NCBI GenBank assembly: GCA_049671305.1
Contig: JBATUR010000122.1
Coordinates: 18,086 to 82,085, forward strand
From: CADCTM01 sp049671305
GTDB taxonomy: Bacteria > Cyanobacteriota > Cyanobacteriia > Cyanobacteriales > Coleofasciculaceae
Reading direction: 5' to 3'
Length of the DNA: 64,000 bases
The notes under the pieces were generated by a model. It saw nothing but the letters and a program-made list of their open reading frames with translations, did not search any database and was not told the origin of the DNA. Positions 45,990-55,392 of this stretch are shown here, one piece after another. The number at the start of each line of letters is the position of its first letter. Position 1 is the stretch's first letter. A program made the translations under genes and the position numbers.

Positions 45990-47735
45990 TTAACGTTTTC
46001 CTTGCTTCCACTTGAGCTGGGCTTTTTGAGCAGCCTCAAAGGACGATGTGCCGCTAGGAACTAAAGTTACTGTCTCAATAGCACTTTCTAGCTTACCTTG
46101 TGATGCTCGTGATTGGGCAATTAAATAAATGGTGCGACTCCATTGCTCAATTAATTTTTGGGCTTGGTTATAGCCTGGTTGATTGGGTGGTATTTTACTC
46201 AAAATATTAATGCCTCGGCGATAAGATGAAGCTTGATTTGGTTGCAGTTGTACCTTAGCTTCTTGAATTACGGCTTGATTTTTCGAGTATTGTTGCGCCA
46301 TGATCTGCCAGTTAGCGATCGCTTCTTGCGTCGTTTTGTAAGTTACAGGATCATCATCAGGAACTAATTTCGCTGTAGCTATTGCTTCGGCAAACTTCTG
46401 ACTAGCTGCCCTACCCTGGGCTAAATCTAAAATTACCCGACTCCAGCGCGCCATATCTTGTTGTGCTTGGGGATAAAGCGGATCACCTGGTTGCACCTTA
46501 CGGGCTTGCGTGATCGCTTGATTAAATAATGATGCCTGATTGGGGCGCAGGAGACGCCTTGCCTGCTCTAAATCGGCTCGATTTATAGATAGGCGCTCAG
46601 AAGACGGTAAGGCGCTGGTGGTCGTAGCAATGGCGTTGTCAGGTACAATTGTGGCGGCTTGATTACCGATTAAAATTTTGCGATTGTTGAGCAAAATTGC
46701 CGCCAATGTCAGCAATAAAACCAAAACTGCACCACCACCCAAAAGTATAAATTGCAATCCTAATGAGTCAAAAATTCCGTTTTTTTGGTGCTGATATGGC
46801 GTTAAATCTTGGAAATTGGGATTAGATCTGGGTGGAGGCGGGGCAGGAGTAGGAAGATTTAAATGTTTATCGGCAGGTATTTCCGGCGCTGGTTGCCTGG
46901 GTATGGAAGCACCATTATTTGTATTATCATAATCGCCACTAACATTTAAGCCCGTTAGATGCAAAACATCAGCGGGAATTGTGACAGGAGTTGCCACCGT
47001 CGGTAAAATGAGCTGTTGCCTTGCTTCTTCAACCGGAACTATCATTAAAGGATTTTGAATTGGTCGATAATGATGTTGGCTTAACTGCGGCAGGTAAGAG
47101 CGCAGATACTGCTCAAGATTAGCTAATGTTGTATCAGTTTGGTAATAGCGTAAGGCTTCCAGTAGTGCTGCGGTAAATAAGCCATTACCCAAAGCCACCG
47201 CTTCGTGAGAAAATTGGTCAAGTTGGCTCGAAAATATCAAAGTAATGTTCATTTCTTGAGCTATGGCGATCGTCTCCTCACCCACAGCAAGCCCTGTTGG
47301 CAAACCCGGTGAGCGATTGATGTCTAATAAAACCAAAAGATTTTCACCACCTGCATCTTTGAGGGTAGCCAAAAGCGTCCGCATCGGTATCGCTGTCCGG
47401 GGAATATCATTAGGGTTACCATCAATTGGCATCAAATAATCTACTCCTTCCCAACTGACACCATAGCCACTGAAAAAAAACCAGCGATAATTGGCAGAGT
47501 GCCAGGAAGCTTGCTCCGCTTCCAAATGACGCCAGATGTTTTCTTGAGTTGGATAAGTAGAAACATCATCTATCAACGGTGAAGTGTCAGAGAGCAAGAG
47601 AAACTGATTTGATGGCAAGTTGGCTTGATTAACCAAAAACTGCCTCAAACTAAAGGCATCTGCTTGCCCATAACTTAAGGGTTCCAAAAACTGATAGTGG
47701 TTAATACCGATAGCAATGCAAGCGTAATGTCCCAT
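45990..47735 (-). CDS. caspase-fold (peptidase C14) protein lacking the catalytic dyad, with TM and TPR-like repeats
   Basis: A 581-residue protein from ATG at 47735; an upstream start at 47801 adds 22 unlikely residues. Residues 1-240 have the p20 caspase fold, opening MGHYACIAIGINHYQ. The expected His is replaced by Tyr91 (SGYG) and the expected Cys by Asn140 (LLDINRS), so it should be proteolytically inactive, as known for part of the cyanobacterial orthocaspases. A Pro-rich linker leads to one membrane helix (about 335-358) and then a C-terminal region of three similar helical repeats (LxPNQASxFxxAI...), TPR-like. Probable scaffold or sensor role is inference. Confidence 0.88.
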   Translation of the reverse strand: MGHYACIAIGINHYQFLEPLSYGQADAFSLRQFLVNQANLPSNQFLLLSDTSPLIDDVSTYPTQENIWRHLEAEQASWHSANYRWFFFSGYGVSWEGVDYLMPIDGNPNDIPRTAIPMRTLLATLKDAGGENLLVLLDINRSPGLPTGLAVGEETIAIAQEMNITLIFSSQLDQFSHEAVALGNGLFTAALLEALRYYQTDTTLANLEQYLRSYLPQLSQHHYRPIQNPLMIVPVEEARQQLILPTVATPVTIPADVLHLTGLNVSGDYDNTNNGASIPRQPAPEIPADKHLNLPTPAPPPPRSNPNFQDLTPYQHQKNGIFDSLGLQFILLGGGAVLVLLLTLAAILLNNRKILIGNQAATIVPDNAIATTTSALPSSERLSINRADLEQARRLLRPNQASLFNQAITQARKVQPGDPLYPQAQQDMARWSRVILDLAQGRAASQKFAEAIATAKLVPDDDPVTYKTTQEAIANWQIMAQQYSKNQAVIQEAKVQLQPNQASSYRRGINILSKIPPNQPGYNQAQKLIEQWSRTIYLIAQSRASQGKLESAIETVTLVPSGTSSFEAAQKAQLKWKQGKR

Positions 47736-47942
47736 ATTCCTCTTGTCTTGTGTTGTTGAGATTTTGGCGTAAAAATATTGGCGGTTTTCGTTAATACACA
47801 TTTAAATAACTAAATCAGTTTATAGTTTAAATCTGTTCTCCCTCAGATTGAGGATGAAATTTTTAAAGATAAGTATTTAGTTTTAAGAATCATCGTTTAA
47901 TAAGCTTAATTTTTAGTAATAACCAGGGAGCAAGTGGCAAGT

Positions 47943-48839
47943 ATGTTGCATCAAAGAGGTCTGAATCCTTTCTCAAAAGTTATCAATAGTCAGCCGTCGC
48001 TCACCCAGTTGTTAAAACCCAAGGTGCGATCGCACCTTGCAGGGCTGAGTTTGTTAGGAGTATTGGGCTTGACGGCAATTAGTTGGCTGGGGACGGAAGC
48101 GATCGCACCCCAAAGCGCTTTTGCCTACACGGCTCGTCTCAACGTCTCTGTCTCGCGTCAGCCTGAAGAAAGCTACCGCAGCTTTGTGCGCCGTGCTGAG
48201 GCGGTTGCTCGTGCTGCCGCCCAACGTAGCTTTGATCGAGATATTTTAGTTTCAGATGTGTCTGTGACCATTATTGGGCAAAATAACGGCTCAATTGCGC
48301 CTATTTTAGACTTAAAAGTCAGCCGTCAAAACTGGAGGCGTCGCCCCGATGCCTCTCGTTGGGCAACTTATTTTCCTGATACCCAAACTCTGCTAAACTT
48401 TAGTCCCACCAACCAAGAGCAAGAAACTGGAGCTGAAGGTAATCCCCCTCCAGTGGGTGAAGATAATCTCCCTCCAGCACCTAATAGTGCTCCGCCTGCA
48501 GGTACGCCGAATGAAACTACTCCAGGGCGGGTGATTGAACTGCCTGGTGGTGTGCGACTAATTCCTAACCCAGGCGGCAGACCACAAACGGGTGCTCCTA
48601 ATCGGAGAACGTCTCCTAATGGTGCGACTCCACAAAATCAGCAGCAGCCAGGTTTGCCTGATAATGGTACCAATCAACAGAATACTACGCCAAATCGCAT
48701 CGTCGCACCGACTAATCGTAATAATCCGCCTGCAGGTGCGGCGCCAGGGCAAGTGATTGAAATTCCGGGCGGCGGCGGTGTTCGTCTGATTCCTAATCCT
48801 GGAGGCGTAAATCCTGGGGGAGTCAATCCCAATCAATAA
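47943..48839 (+). CDS. exported Pro/Asn-rich cyanobacterial protein, unknown
   Basis: A 298-residue protein from ATG 47943 (GTG at 47934 is the alternative; both follow a GGGAG site). A hydrophobic stretch LAGLSLLGVLGLTAISWL at about 35 ends near an AFA-Y site, so a signal peptide is likely. A conserved domain follows (TARLNVSVSRQPEESYR, then VSVTIIGQNNGSIAP), then about 140 residues of Pro/Asn/Gly-rich sequence with two related repeats (PGRVIELPGGVRLIPNPGG and PGQVIEIPGGGGVRLIPN). A 20-bp perfect palindrome containing HIP1 sits in its coding region. Function unknown. Confidence 0.82.
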   Translation: MLHQRGLNPFSKVINSQPSLTQLLKPKVRSHLAGLSLLGVLGLTAISWLGTEAIAPQSAFAYTARLNVSVSRQPEESYRSFVRRAEAVARAAAQRSFDRDILVSDVSVTIIGQNNGSIAPILDLKVSRQNWRRRPDASRWATYFPDTQTLLNFSPTNQEQETGAEGNPPPVGEDNLPPAPNSAPPAGTPNETTPGRVIELPGGVRLIPNPGGRPQTGAPNRRTSPNGATPQNQQQPGLPDNGTNQQNTTPNRIVAPTNRNNPPAGAAPGQVIEIPGGGGVRLIPNPGGVNPGGVNPNQ

Positions 48840-48949
48840 CAGGATTGCTGGCAGCTAGAACTCAGGGTGTTTTTAGGTTCACAAAAAAGCCAGAGTAAAC
48901 GATGACGACATAGAATAGAAAAGCTGTCAAAAATTTTAAACTTAAACTC

Positions 48950-49123
48950 ATGGCTGTTCCTAAGAAGAAAACGTCAAAATCTAAGCGAGACAAACGCAAA
49001 GCGACCTGGAAGCACAAAGCAGCAATACAGGCTCAAAAAGCTTTGTCTTTGGGTAAGTCGATTTTGAGTGGACGTTCTAGCTTTGTCTACCCAACAACAG
49101 AGGAAGAAGAGGAAGAATCTTAA
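48950..49123 (+). CDS. rpmF: 50S ribosomal protein L32
   Basis: A 57-residue basic protein starting [17 protein letters not shown], with the [13 protein letters not shown] segment and an acidic EEEEEES tail. The match to cyanobacterial L32 is unambiguous. The gene stands alone with no other ribosomal genes adjacent, as is usual for rpmF in cyanobacteria. Confidence 0.97.
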   Translation: MAVPKKKTSKSKRDKRKATWKHKAAIQAQKALSLGKSILSGRSSFVYPTTEEEEEES

Positions 49124-49248
49124 GTCTCAATGGGTAGTCTTTGGCGCTGATGGTTTTTTGTTTCGATACCCAAAATTTTGTTGAAAAAGCAAATAAGGCT
49201 ACGGTTTGATTAGTACCTGTAACACTTTTTTTATCTACTGGCATAATC

Positions 49249-49842
49249 ATGATCGGAAAATTTTTCAGTAAACCCGAATCTGAACAAAGTGACCGCGTTC
49301 CTCCTGGTCAATATCTCGCTAAAGGCTTCCCAGTCCTCACTTATGGTCAAACTCCCCAAGTCAGTATTGAAGGTTGGGAGTTTCGTGTCTGGGGTTTAGC
49401 AAAAGAAAAGACCTTTAGTTGGTCAGACTTTATGGCGATGCCTCAACACAATTTTACTAAGGATTTTCATTGTGTAACGCGCTGGTCAAAGCTTGATGTG
49501 CAGTGGACTGGGATTAAAGTTACTGATTTTATGCAGTTGGTGGAACTTGATCCTAAAACTACGCACTTGGTGGAACACTGCTATGGCGGTTATACGACGA
49601 ATATCCCTCTAGATGATTTTGTGCGCGAGGAAAACTTTTTTGCTCACACTTTGTTTGGAGAACCGTTACCTGCTGAACATGGTGGTCCGATGCGTTTGGT
49701 TGTGCCTCACTTGTATGCTTGGAAAAGTGCCAAGTGGATTAATGGTTTGGAGTTTCTTGACCATGATCAACCGGGTTTTTGGGAACGTAATGGCTACCAC
49801 CATCGAGGCGAACCGTGGGCTGAGGAGCGTTATAGTAACTGA
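49249..49842 (+). CDS. sulfite-oxidase-like molybdopterin oxidoreductase (YedY/MsrP-type)
   Basis: A 197-residue protein of the sulfite oxidase/MsrP fold. The molybdenum-ligating Cys75 lies in KDFHCVTRWS, and the later HGGPMRLVVPHLYAWKSAKW block matches the molybdopterin-binding core of the family. The protein is shorter than MsrP and has no signal peptide or Tat motif, so it is probably a cytoplasmic member of the sulfite oxidase-like subfamily. No haem-binding partner gene (MsrQ) is adjacent. Substrate unknown. Confidence 0.9.
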   Translation: MIGKFFSKPESEQSDRVPPGQYLAKGFPVLTYGQTPQVSIEGWEFRVWGLAKEKTFSWSDFMAMPQHNFTKDFHCVTRWSKLDVQWTGIKVTDFMQLVELDPKTTHLVEHCYGGYTTNIPLDDFVREENFFAHTLFGEPLPAEHGGPMRLVVPHLYAWKSAKWINGLEFLDHDQPGFWERNGYHHRGEPWAEERYSN

Positions 49843-49981
49843 GGGGTTGAAGGTTTTTTGATAATACTTTCGGTGGAGGCGATGTACAATTTTAGCTTTG
49901 AAATTGCGCCACTTTCTTGAAAAAACTGTACATCCCCGGCAAATTATATTGCGATCTTTTCGATAATAAATGTGCAGCCGA

Positions 49982-50173
49982 CTAGCTGCGTACTAAACAC
50001 CGCGATTCTTGCTTAACTCTACCGGATGTTGTAGCCTTTTGTAAGCGAGTTAAAGCTTCGATATCTTCCAAGTTATAGCGGACTGTAAACAGATGTCGCA
50101 GTTGCTCTTCGACTTCGACGCTGAGATATCCATTTTTAAGAACCTTTTGAACAATCTCACTAATCGTAGACAT
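49982..50173 (-). CDS. small conserved cyanobacterial protein
   Basis: A 63-residue protein, MSTISEIVQKVLKNGYLSVE to the C terminus, helical and charged, without membrane segments or metal motifs. The opening is like that of several short cyanobacterial hypotheticals that I recall only in outline. It has a plausible length and an ATG start; its 5' flank and its stop fall in non-coding gaps. Moderately convincing as a real gene. Confidence 0.65.
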   Translation of the reverse strand: MSTISEIVQKVLKNGYLSVEVEEQLRHLFTVRYNLEDIEALTRLQKATTSGRVKQESRCLVRS

Positions 50174-50340
50174 ATCCGTGTCTTCTGTTTTGGATGTGTT
50201 ATTAGATTATTCTCGGTTTGAGCAAAAACCTATGTGATGCTAGTAGAGGGGATTCGTGATATTACTAAAGGCGCTTGAGTGATAGGATAGGTTTTTTCCT
50301 GTGATCTAAATCACGATCAATCAAACGTGGCTAAAATTAG

Positions 50341-51717
50341 TTAACCAAGTAACCGTTTCAATAATTTGAGTTTGCCTTGATAAGGAGCATACCTCAACTT
50401 GATGTCAAACCAAAAAGATTTGTTTAGTACGCTTTTTTGATGGGAAAAGGTTTCAAAACTTGCCTTGCCGTGATATCTTCCCATTCCACTTGCACCAACG
50501 CCACCAAATGGCAAACCCGGAAAGGCTATATGCACTATGGTATCGTTGAGACAGACACCGCCAGATGAGGTTTCTTTTAATACTTGCTGTTGATGTTGTT
50601 TGTTGTTAGAGAAGAAGTATAAAGCTAGGGGTTTGGGTTTGGCGTTAACAAAGGCGATCGCTTCGTTTAAGTTAGTGTATTCCAAAACTGGCAAAATTGG
50701 TCCAAAAATTTCCTCTTGCATGACCAAATCTTCTGGTGTTACATCAATAATCGTTGGTGCAATGTAACGCTCTGTTGAATTAGTTTCACCACCAACAATT
50801 ATTTTACCAGTTTTTAGTAATTCAGCTAACCGAGTGAAGTGATGTTGATTAATAATTCTGGCATAATCGGGACTAGTTGCGGGAGTTGTACCATAAAACT
50901 CTTGAATAGTTTGTTTGATTTTTTCTAGCAATTCTTGTTTAATCGTTTTATCTACCAAAAGGTAATCTGGCGCCACGCAAGTTTGACCGGCATTGAGGAA
51001 TTTTCCCCAAACAATTCGGTTTGCTGTATATTGCAAATGTGTATCAGCATCAACAATACAGGGACTTTTGCCACCTAATTCTAAGGTAACTGGTGTTAGT
51101 TGTTTTGCCGCTGCACTCATAATGCTTTTTCCGACTTGAGTACTGCCTGTAAAAAAGATGTGGTCAAATTTTTCTGCTAGTAGTTGTTGAGTGATTTCTT
51201 TGCCTCCTTCCACAACAGATATCAAGGATGAATCAAAGTATTTAGGAATAATTTCTGCTATTAAATTAGAAGTATTTATGGCAATTTCTGAAGGTTTAAG
51301 AACCGCACAATTACCAGCAGCAATGGCACCAATTAGAGGTGAAATGACTAATTGCAAAGGATAGTTCCAAGCGCCAATAATTAGCACAACACCCAAAGGT
51401 TGAGAATAAATTTTAGATGAAGCGGGTAAAAAGGGAAGTGGTGTAGTAACTTTTTGGGGTTTTGTCCAATTTTTAAGATGTTTTAGGGCGTATTTTATTT
51501 CTGCTAAACAAAAGCTAATTTCTGAGGCATAAGCTTCAAGTTCTGGTTTACTTAAATCTGCTTTTAGTGCTTGTTGCAGCGCCGTTTCATTATCTAAGAT
51601 AGCTTTTTTTAATAAGTTTAATTGTTCCAGACGGAAGGATATGTTTTTGGTTGTATTGGTGTTAAAAAATAAACGTTGATCAGAAATTATTTTGGCAGTA
51701 TTGTATTGTGTAAGCAT
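50341..51717 (-). CDS. aldehyde dehydrogenase (class 3/fatty-aldehyde type)
   Basis: A 458-residue NAD(P)-dependent aldehyde dehydrogenase. The cofactor/active site elements are intact: GAWNYPLQL loop, [19 protein letters not shown] with the general-base Glu, and the catalytic Cys in [13 protein letters not shown]. The short N terminus and hydrophobic C-terminal tail place it in the class 3/FALDH group, related to the cyanobacterial fatty-aldehyde dehydrogenase. It oxidises long-chain or carotenoid-derived aldehydes in known members; the substrate here is not proven. It is followed on the same strand by a membrane protein and purH genes upstream, transcribed separately or weakly coupled. Confidence 0.93.
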   Translation of the reverse strand: MLTQYNTAKIISDQRLFFNTNTTKNISFRLEQLNLLKKAILDNETALQQALKADLSKPELEAYASEISFCLAEIKYALKHLKNWTKPQKVTTPLPFLPASSKIYSQPLGVVLIIGAWNYPLQLVISPLIGAIAAGNCAVLKPSEIAINTSNLIAEIIPKYFDSSLISVVEGGKEITQQLLAEKFDHIFFTGSTQVGKSIMSAAAKQLTPVTLELGGKSPCIVDADTHLQYTANRIVWGKFLNAGQTCVAPDYLLVDKTIKQELLEKIKQTIQEFYGTTPATSPDYARIINQHHFTRLAELLKTGKIIVGGETNSTERYIAPTIIDVTPEDLVMQEEIFGPILPVLEYTNLNEAIAFVNAKPKPLALYFFSNNKQHQQQVLKETSSGGVCLNDTIVHIAFPGLPFGGVGASGMGRYHGKASFETFSHQKSVLNKSFWFDIKLRYAPYQGKLKLLKRLLG

Positions 51718-51768
51718 ATTTTTACCGTAACTATTAATTAATAATGTGTTAACTCAGACTTGCTTCTT

Positions 51769-52488
51769 TTAATAAGGATAACCTTGATTTTTTTTAGTTT
51801 GGTTCGACATATTTTGAGAAATCACTCGCTCAACGGCATTTTTTAGTCCTAAAGGAATTGACCAACTTCTAGTTTGCAATAAAGGGATAGATTGTTTTAG
51901 CCAAACTGTGAGAATATTGCCTTTTTCTCCTTCCCATTTATAAGAGGCAATTTGCTGCCACTTAACTAAGCCAAACTTGAAATAAATGCCTTTTTCTCGA
52001 AGTTCTAATTTGCTAAATCCTGTCCATAAACAATAAAAAGCACCTGACCAATATAAGATTAGTTGAGAGATGTAATATTCAATACTATAACTACTCCGAG
52101 AAAAACCCTGATTAGCTAATGCGATAAACACAATAGTTTGCAAAATTGCCATAATGAAAAAGATTGTACTAGCTAGTAACATATATCGGTGGGTGAGTGG
52201 CCAGCCAAGATGCCACAATAGATAACCAGCTTGTCTTTTGCGCCGTTGCCAGGTTAGGATCTGCATCCAAAAAAGTACTGAAATTATTGTAAAAATACTA
52301 ATAGATAGGTAATTTTTCCAAGGTTCGGGAAGCCATAATATGCCTACCATAAGAGCAAATAAGGGCAATAAAAACAAGCCGCCTAGCAAATTTCTGCCTG
52401 CGGCTTCTTGACCGAGCATCGATCGATTGATTGCATATATTACTAGTAATGCAATCAGAAAAGGAATAACGAGCAATGCCCAAATCAT
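51769..52488 (-). CDS. membrane protein, DUF5673-like, unknown
   Basis: A 239-residue protein with about five hydrophobic segments in the first 165 residues (MIWALLVIPFLIALLVIYAI at the start, then about 34-52, 63-78, 103-125 and 140-160). A soluble tail follows, with LELREKGIYFKFGLVKWQQI, a PH-like strand pattern seen in small membrane-anchored DUF5673-type proteins. The family label is tentative. It starts ten bases after the purH stop and is almost certainly in the same transcript. Confidence 0.7.
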   Translation of the reverse strand: MIWALLVIPFLIALLVIYAINRSMLGQEAAGRNLLGGLFLLPLFALMVGILWLPEPWKNYLSISIFTIISVLFWMQILTWQRRKRQAGYLLWHLGWPLTHRYMLLASTIFFIMAILQTIVFIALANQGFSRSSYSIEYYISQLILYWSGAFYCLWTGFSKLELREKGIYFKFGLVKWQQIASYKWEGEKGNILTVWLKQSIPLLQTRSWSIPLGLKNAVERVISQNMSNQTKKNQGYPY

Positions 52489-52498
52489 ATAGTATCTC

Positions 52499-54016
52499 TT
52501 AATGCAAAAAGTGACGAATACCCGTAAAGACCATAACTAAGCCGAGTTCATTGGCGGCTTTGATTGAATCTTTATCTCGTAGACTACCACCCGGTTGAAC
52601 AATACTAACAATTCCTGCAGCCGCTGCGGTTTTTACCGAATCATCAAAAGGAAAAAATCCATCACTTGCTAAAGTTGCACCTTGAGATTTTGCACCTGCT
52701 TGCTCTAAAGCAATTGTAACCGAACCAACGCGATTCATTTGCCCTGCACCAACGCCTAATGTTGTGCAGTTATGGGTGACAACAATGGCATTTGATTTAA
52801 CGTGTTTGCAAACTTTCCAGGCAAAGCCTAACTCTGCTAATTGTTGAGGAGTTGGTTGTTTTTCGGTAACTACTTGCCATTGTTCTGGAGTTGCCAATAT
52901 ATTATCAGCAGATTGTACTAATAAGCCACCGGAAATAACTTTTACAGTTTGTTGTGATCCTGTGTTTAAATCTGGCAAAATTAAAACACGTAGCTTTGAT
53001 TTAGCCGCTAAAATTTCTTGAGCTTCTGGCTCAATAGCGGGTGCAACTACACATTCTAAAAAGGTTTTGGTTAATTCGCTGGCAGTGGCGCTATCAAGGG
53101 GCTGATTTAAGGCGACAATGCCGCCAAAAGCAGAAATAGAATCAGCTTGGAAGGCTTTTTGATAGGCTTCAACTAAAGTTGTACCTAATGCGACACCACA
53201 AGGGTTGGTGTGTTTTAAAACGGCTGCGGCGGGGGTATCAGGAAATTCGGCAATGAGTCGTCTTGCTGCTTCTAAGTCTACCAAATTGTTGTAGCTGAGT
53301 TCTTTTCCTTGGAGAATTGTTGCAGCAGAAAAGCCTGTTTTTGTTGCCCCGGTTTGATACCAAGCGGCGGGTTGATGGGGATTTTCGCCGTAACGTAGGG
53401 GTTGTAATTGTTGTCCTGATAAAGTAAATTCTGAGGCGTCGTTGAGGTAGGATGCGATCGCTTGATCATAACTTGCAGTGTGTGCAAATGCTTTCCCAGC
53501 GCAAATCTTTCTAAATTCTACTGGTACTAATCCCGCATTTTCTCGTAATTGTTGCAAATAATCTTCATAGTTATGGGGATTGCACAATACGGTTAAATTA
53601 GCAAAATTTTTCGCGGCTGCCCGAACCATAGCAGGTCCACCAATATCAATCTGCTCAATTGCTTCTGCCTGGGTTACACCACGGGCAATTGTTTGTACAA
53701 ATGGATAAAGATTAACAACCACCAAATCAATAGGGCGGATGCCGTGAGTTTCCATCTGGGCGACATCTTCAGCATTGTCGCGACGCCCCAAAATACCGCC
53801 ATGAATGCGGGGATGCAGTGTTTTAACTCTACCGCCCAAAATCTCCGGAAATCCCGTATAATCAGAGACTTTTGTCACAGGTAATCCTGCTGATTTGATA
53901 GCTGCTGCGGTACCACCACTGCTGATTAAATCAAACTTGAATTCCTCCACCAACTGACGGGCAAATTCGATTAACCCAGTTTTGTCAGATACACTCAGCA
54001 GTGCCAGATGTGCCAT
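52499..54016 (-). CDS. purH: bifunctional AICAR formyltransferase/IMP cyclohydrolase
   Basis: A 505-residue enzyme for the last two steps of purine synthesis: formyl transfer to AICAR, then closure to IMP. The N-terminal MGS-type IMP cyclohydrolase domain (about 1-195; ISSGGTAAAIKSAGL, GRVKTLHPRIHGGIL) and the C-terminal AICAR transformylase domain (YGENPHQPAAWYQ, KHTNPCGVA, SNAIVVTHN) are both complete. Full length and canonical start. The membrane protein gene follows ten bases later. Confidence 0.97.
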   Translation of the reverse strand: MAHLALLSVSDKTGLIEFARQLVEEFKFDLISSGGTAAAIKSAGLPVTKVSDYTGFPEILGGRVKTLHPRIHGGILGRRDNAEDVAQMETHGIRPIDLVVVNLYPFVQTIARGVTQAEAIEQIDIGGPAMVRAAAKNFANLTVLCNPHNYEDYLQQLRENAGLVPVEFRKICAGKAFAHTASYDQAIASYLNDASEFTLSGQQLQPLRYGENPHQPAAWYQTGATKTGFSAATILQGKELSYNNLVDLEAARRLIAEFPDTPAAAVLKHTNPCGVALGTTLVEAYQKAFQADSISAFGGIVALNQPLDSATASELTKTFLECVVAPAIEPEAQEILAAKSKLRVLILPDLNTGSQQTVKVISGGLLVQSADNILATPEQWQVVTEKQPTPQQLAELGFAWKVCKHVKSNAIVVTHNCTTLGVGAGQMNRVGSVTIALEQAGAKSQGATLASDGFFPFDDSVKTAAAAGIVSIVQPGGSLRDKDSIKAANELGLVMVFTGIRHFLH

Positions 54017-54136
54017 GAATGATTTAGTCTCCCGTCTTGAGTAATTATTTCAGCATAAAAGCGCAGATGATTACTCAAACGCTTTTAAGTATTTTTAATG
54101 GCATTGTCTATGCTACTACTGTTGAACCAAAAAATT

Positions 54137-54218
54137 AACCCGCGTACCGTAGAGTTTAGTAAGAAATGCAGCACACCTTAGCGCGGCGCATTTCCGATTT
54201 CTCTACAAGACGCGGGTT
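54137..54218 (-). terminator. nested palindrome with T run downstream of psaF-psaJ
   Basis: Read on the minus strand: AACCCGCGT, then GTAGAG, then AAATGC, a loop, GCATTT, CTCTAC, ACGCGGGTT, followed by AATTTTTTGG. The three nested arm pairs are separated by short unpaired stretches over 82 bases. It begins 57 bases after the psaJ stop, so terminator of the psaF-psaJ transcript is the simplest reading. The elaborate symmetry also fits a small transcribed RNA or a decayed mobile element. Confidence 0.5.
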
Positions 54219-54275
54219 ACAACTAGCTAAACTGCCAACTACAAAAGCTGACAAATTTCCAGTAATATTCCCGAC

Positions 54276-54407
54276 TTAGCCCAAAGAAAGTAAGTCTGGA
54301 TAAAACATATTAATCACAATCAAAATTGCAGCTTGGGCTGAAAGCAACAAGAAAATCTGGATGGGGGCTAAAGAAAGCCAGGTCAGAAAATCATTTTGTT
54401 TTGCCAT
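54276..54407 (-). CDS. psaJ: photosystem I subunit IX
   Basis: A 43-residue single-helix protein, starting MAKQNDFLTWLSLAPIQIF and ending MFYPDLLSLG, a match to PsaJ. It binds chlorophyll at the edge of photosystem I, next to PsaF. ATG at 54407 has a GGGAGAA stretch seven to thirteen bases upstream. It is 39 bases downstream of psaF, the usual order. Confidence 0.97.
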   Translation of the reverse strand: MAKQNDFLTWLSLAPIQIFLLLSAQAAILIVINMFYPDLLSLG

Positions 54408-54446
54408 GAATTATTCTCCCAAAAACAGTGAACAACTTGTAACTGA

Positions 54447-54944
54447 CTAACGAGGTGAAACAGGAATTTCTTCTTCTTTGGCAGTTAATTCGCCAGAAAG
54501 AAATTCTTTGATTGCTGCTAGGGGCCAGGTGAAGCCAGTTAACATAAACTTAAGAGCAAGAGGTACATCAATGATGACTTCTTTCATTTCAGGATTAGCT
54601 TCTTTTCTGACTGCAATCAGATAAGCCCGACCAACCCAACCAATCCAACCAGCAATATAGAGAAATAGTGCGCCAGGAATGATAAATTCATCAGCGTGAT
54701 CTAAGCTACCATCGGCAATAATCCGAGGTAAACCATCAGCGCCACAAAGCTTATTTGCATATCTTGCAAAGCGTTTTTCTCCCGATGTCGGGTCGCCTAC
54801 TGTATTTTTAGCATCAGTGGCTCTTTGTTGGAAAGCGGCAGAATCCCTGCAAGGTACAAGTCCTGCTACATCATCAGCCGAGGCGGCGGTTGCACAACTA
54901 AACCACAGCGTAACGGCAAAAAATAAAGCTAACAATCGTCGCAT
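54447..54944 (-). CDS. psaF: photosystem I subunit III (plastocyanin docking)
   Basis: A 165-residue protein with a cleavable signal peptide (to about residue 23, ASA-DD) targeting the lumen side, followed by [13 protein letters not shown], the paired cysteines (Cys32 and the one in [11 protein letters not shown]), the [20 protein letters not shown] helix and a second membrane segment near 130. PsaF is at the lumenal docking site for plastocyanin or cytochrome c6. It heads the psaF-psaJ operon and is divergent from tsaD, with a 448-base gap. Confidence 0.97.
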   Translation of the reverse strand: MRRLLALFFAVTLWFSCATAASADDVAGLVPCRDSAAFQQRATDAKNTVGDPTSGEKRFARYANKLCGADGLPRIIADGSLDHADEFIIPGALFLYIAGWIGWVGRAYLIAVRKEANPEMKEVIIDVPLALKFMLTGFTWPLAAIKEFLSGELTAKEEEIPVSPR

Positions 54945-55392
54945 GAAGTTGTTTCCTTTTATTACGAAACAAAAAGTTTTATCTACAAAAAGCGAAAGCT
55001 ATTTGTACACTCAAGCAATATTACTCTGAAGGGTTAATCTATTGACACTTTTGATGGTTAAAAATCATGAAATTCTTCCATCTAAGAGTGATAGCCTGAT
55101 GATCCTCTTTATAATTAGTCATGCCAATACCATACTTTAGTGGCAACAGACATAAAGCTTGTCTGTTATACCTTGGTACTTGAAAGATTTTACCCATCCT
55201 TGGGCTGATCTGGATGGAACCTTCTTTGTTAATTTTTCAAGGTTCTGGTATTTCTTTTTTTTAGCCGCTGTTTTTCGTGTGAGTAATGCCTAATTTTATC
55301 ATCGGTATGACAGCTTGATCATTAATAGTAGGCAATTGCCAATTATGTAAAGTTTAATGAAATAAACTAAAATTTCGCTCAAGGTAATTTAT
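54945..55392. other. psaF-tsaD divergent promoter region
   Basis: About 448 bases, AT-rich, containing the psaF promoter (leftward) and the tsaD promoter (rightward). No gene, RNA or clear light-response element was found. An eight-T run occurs near 55255. Confidence 0.5.

Noticed and set aside
45990..47735. Active caspase/protease
   Set aside because: Both dyad positions are substituted (Tyr91, Asn140), so protease activity is not expected.
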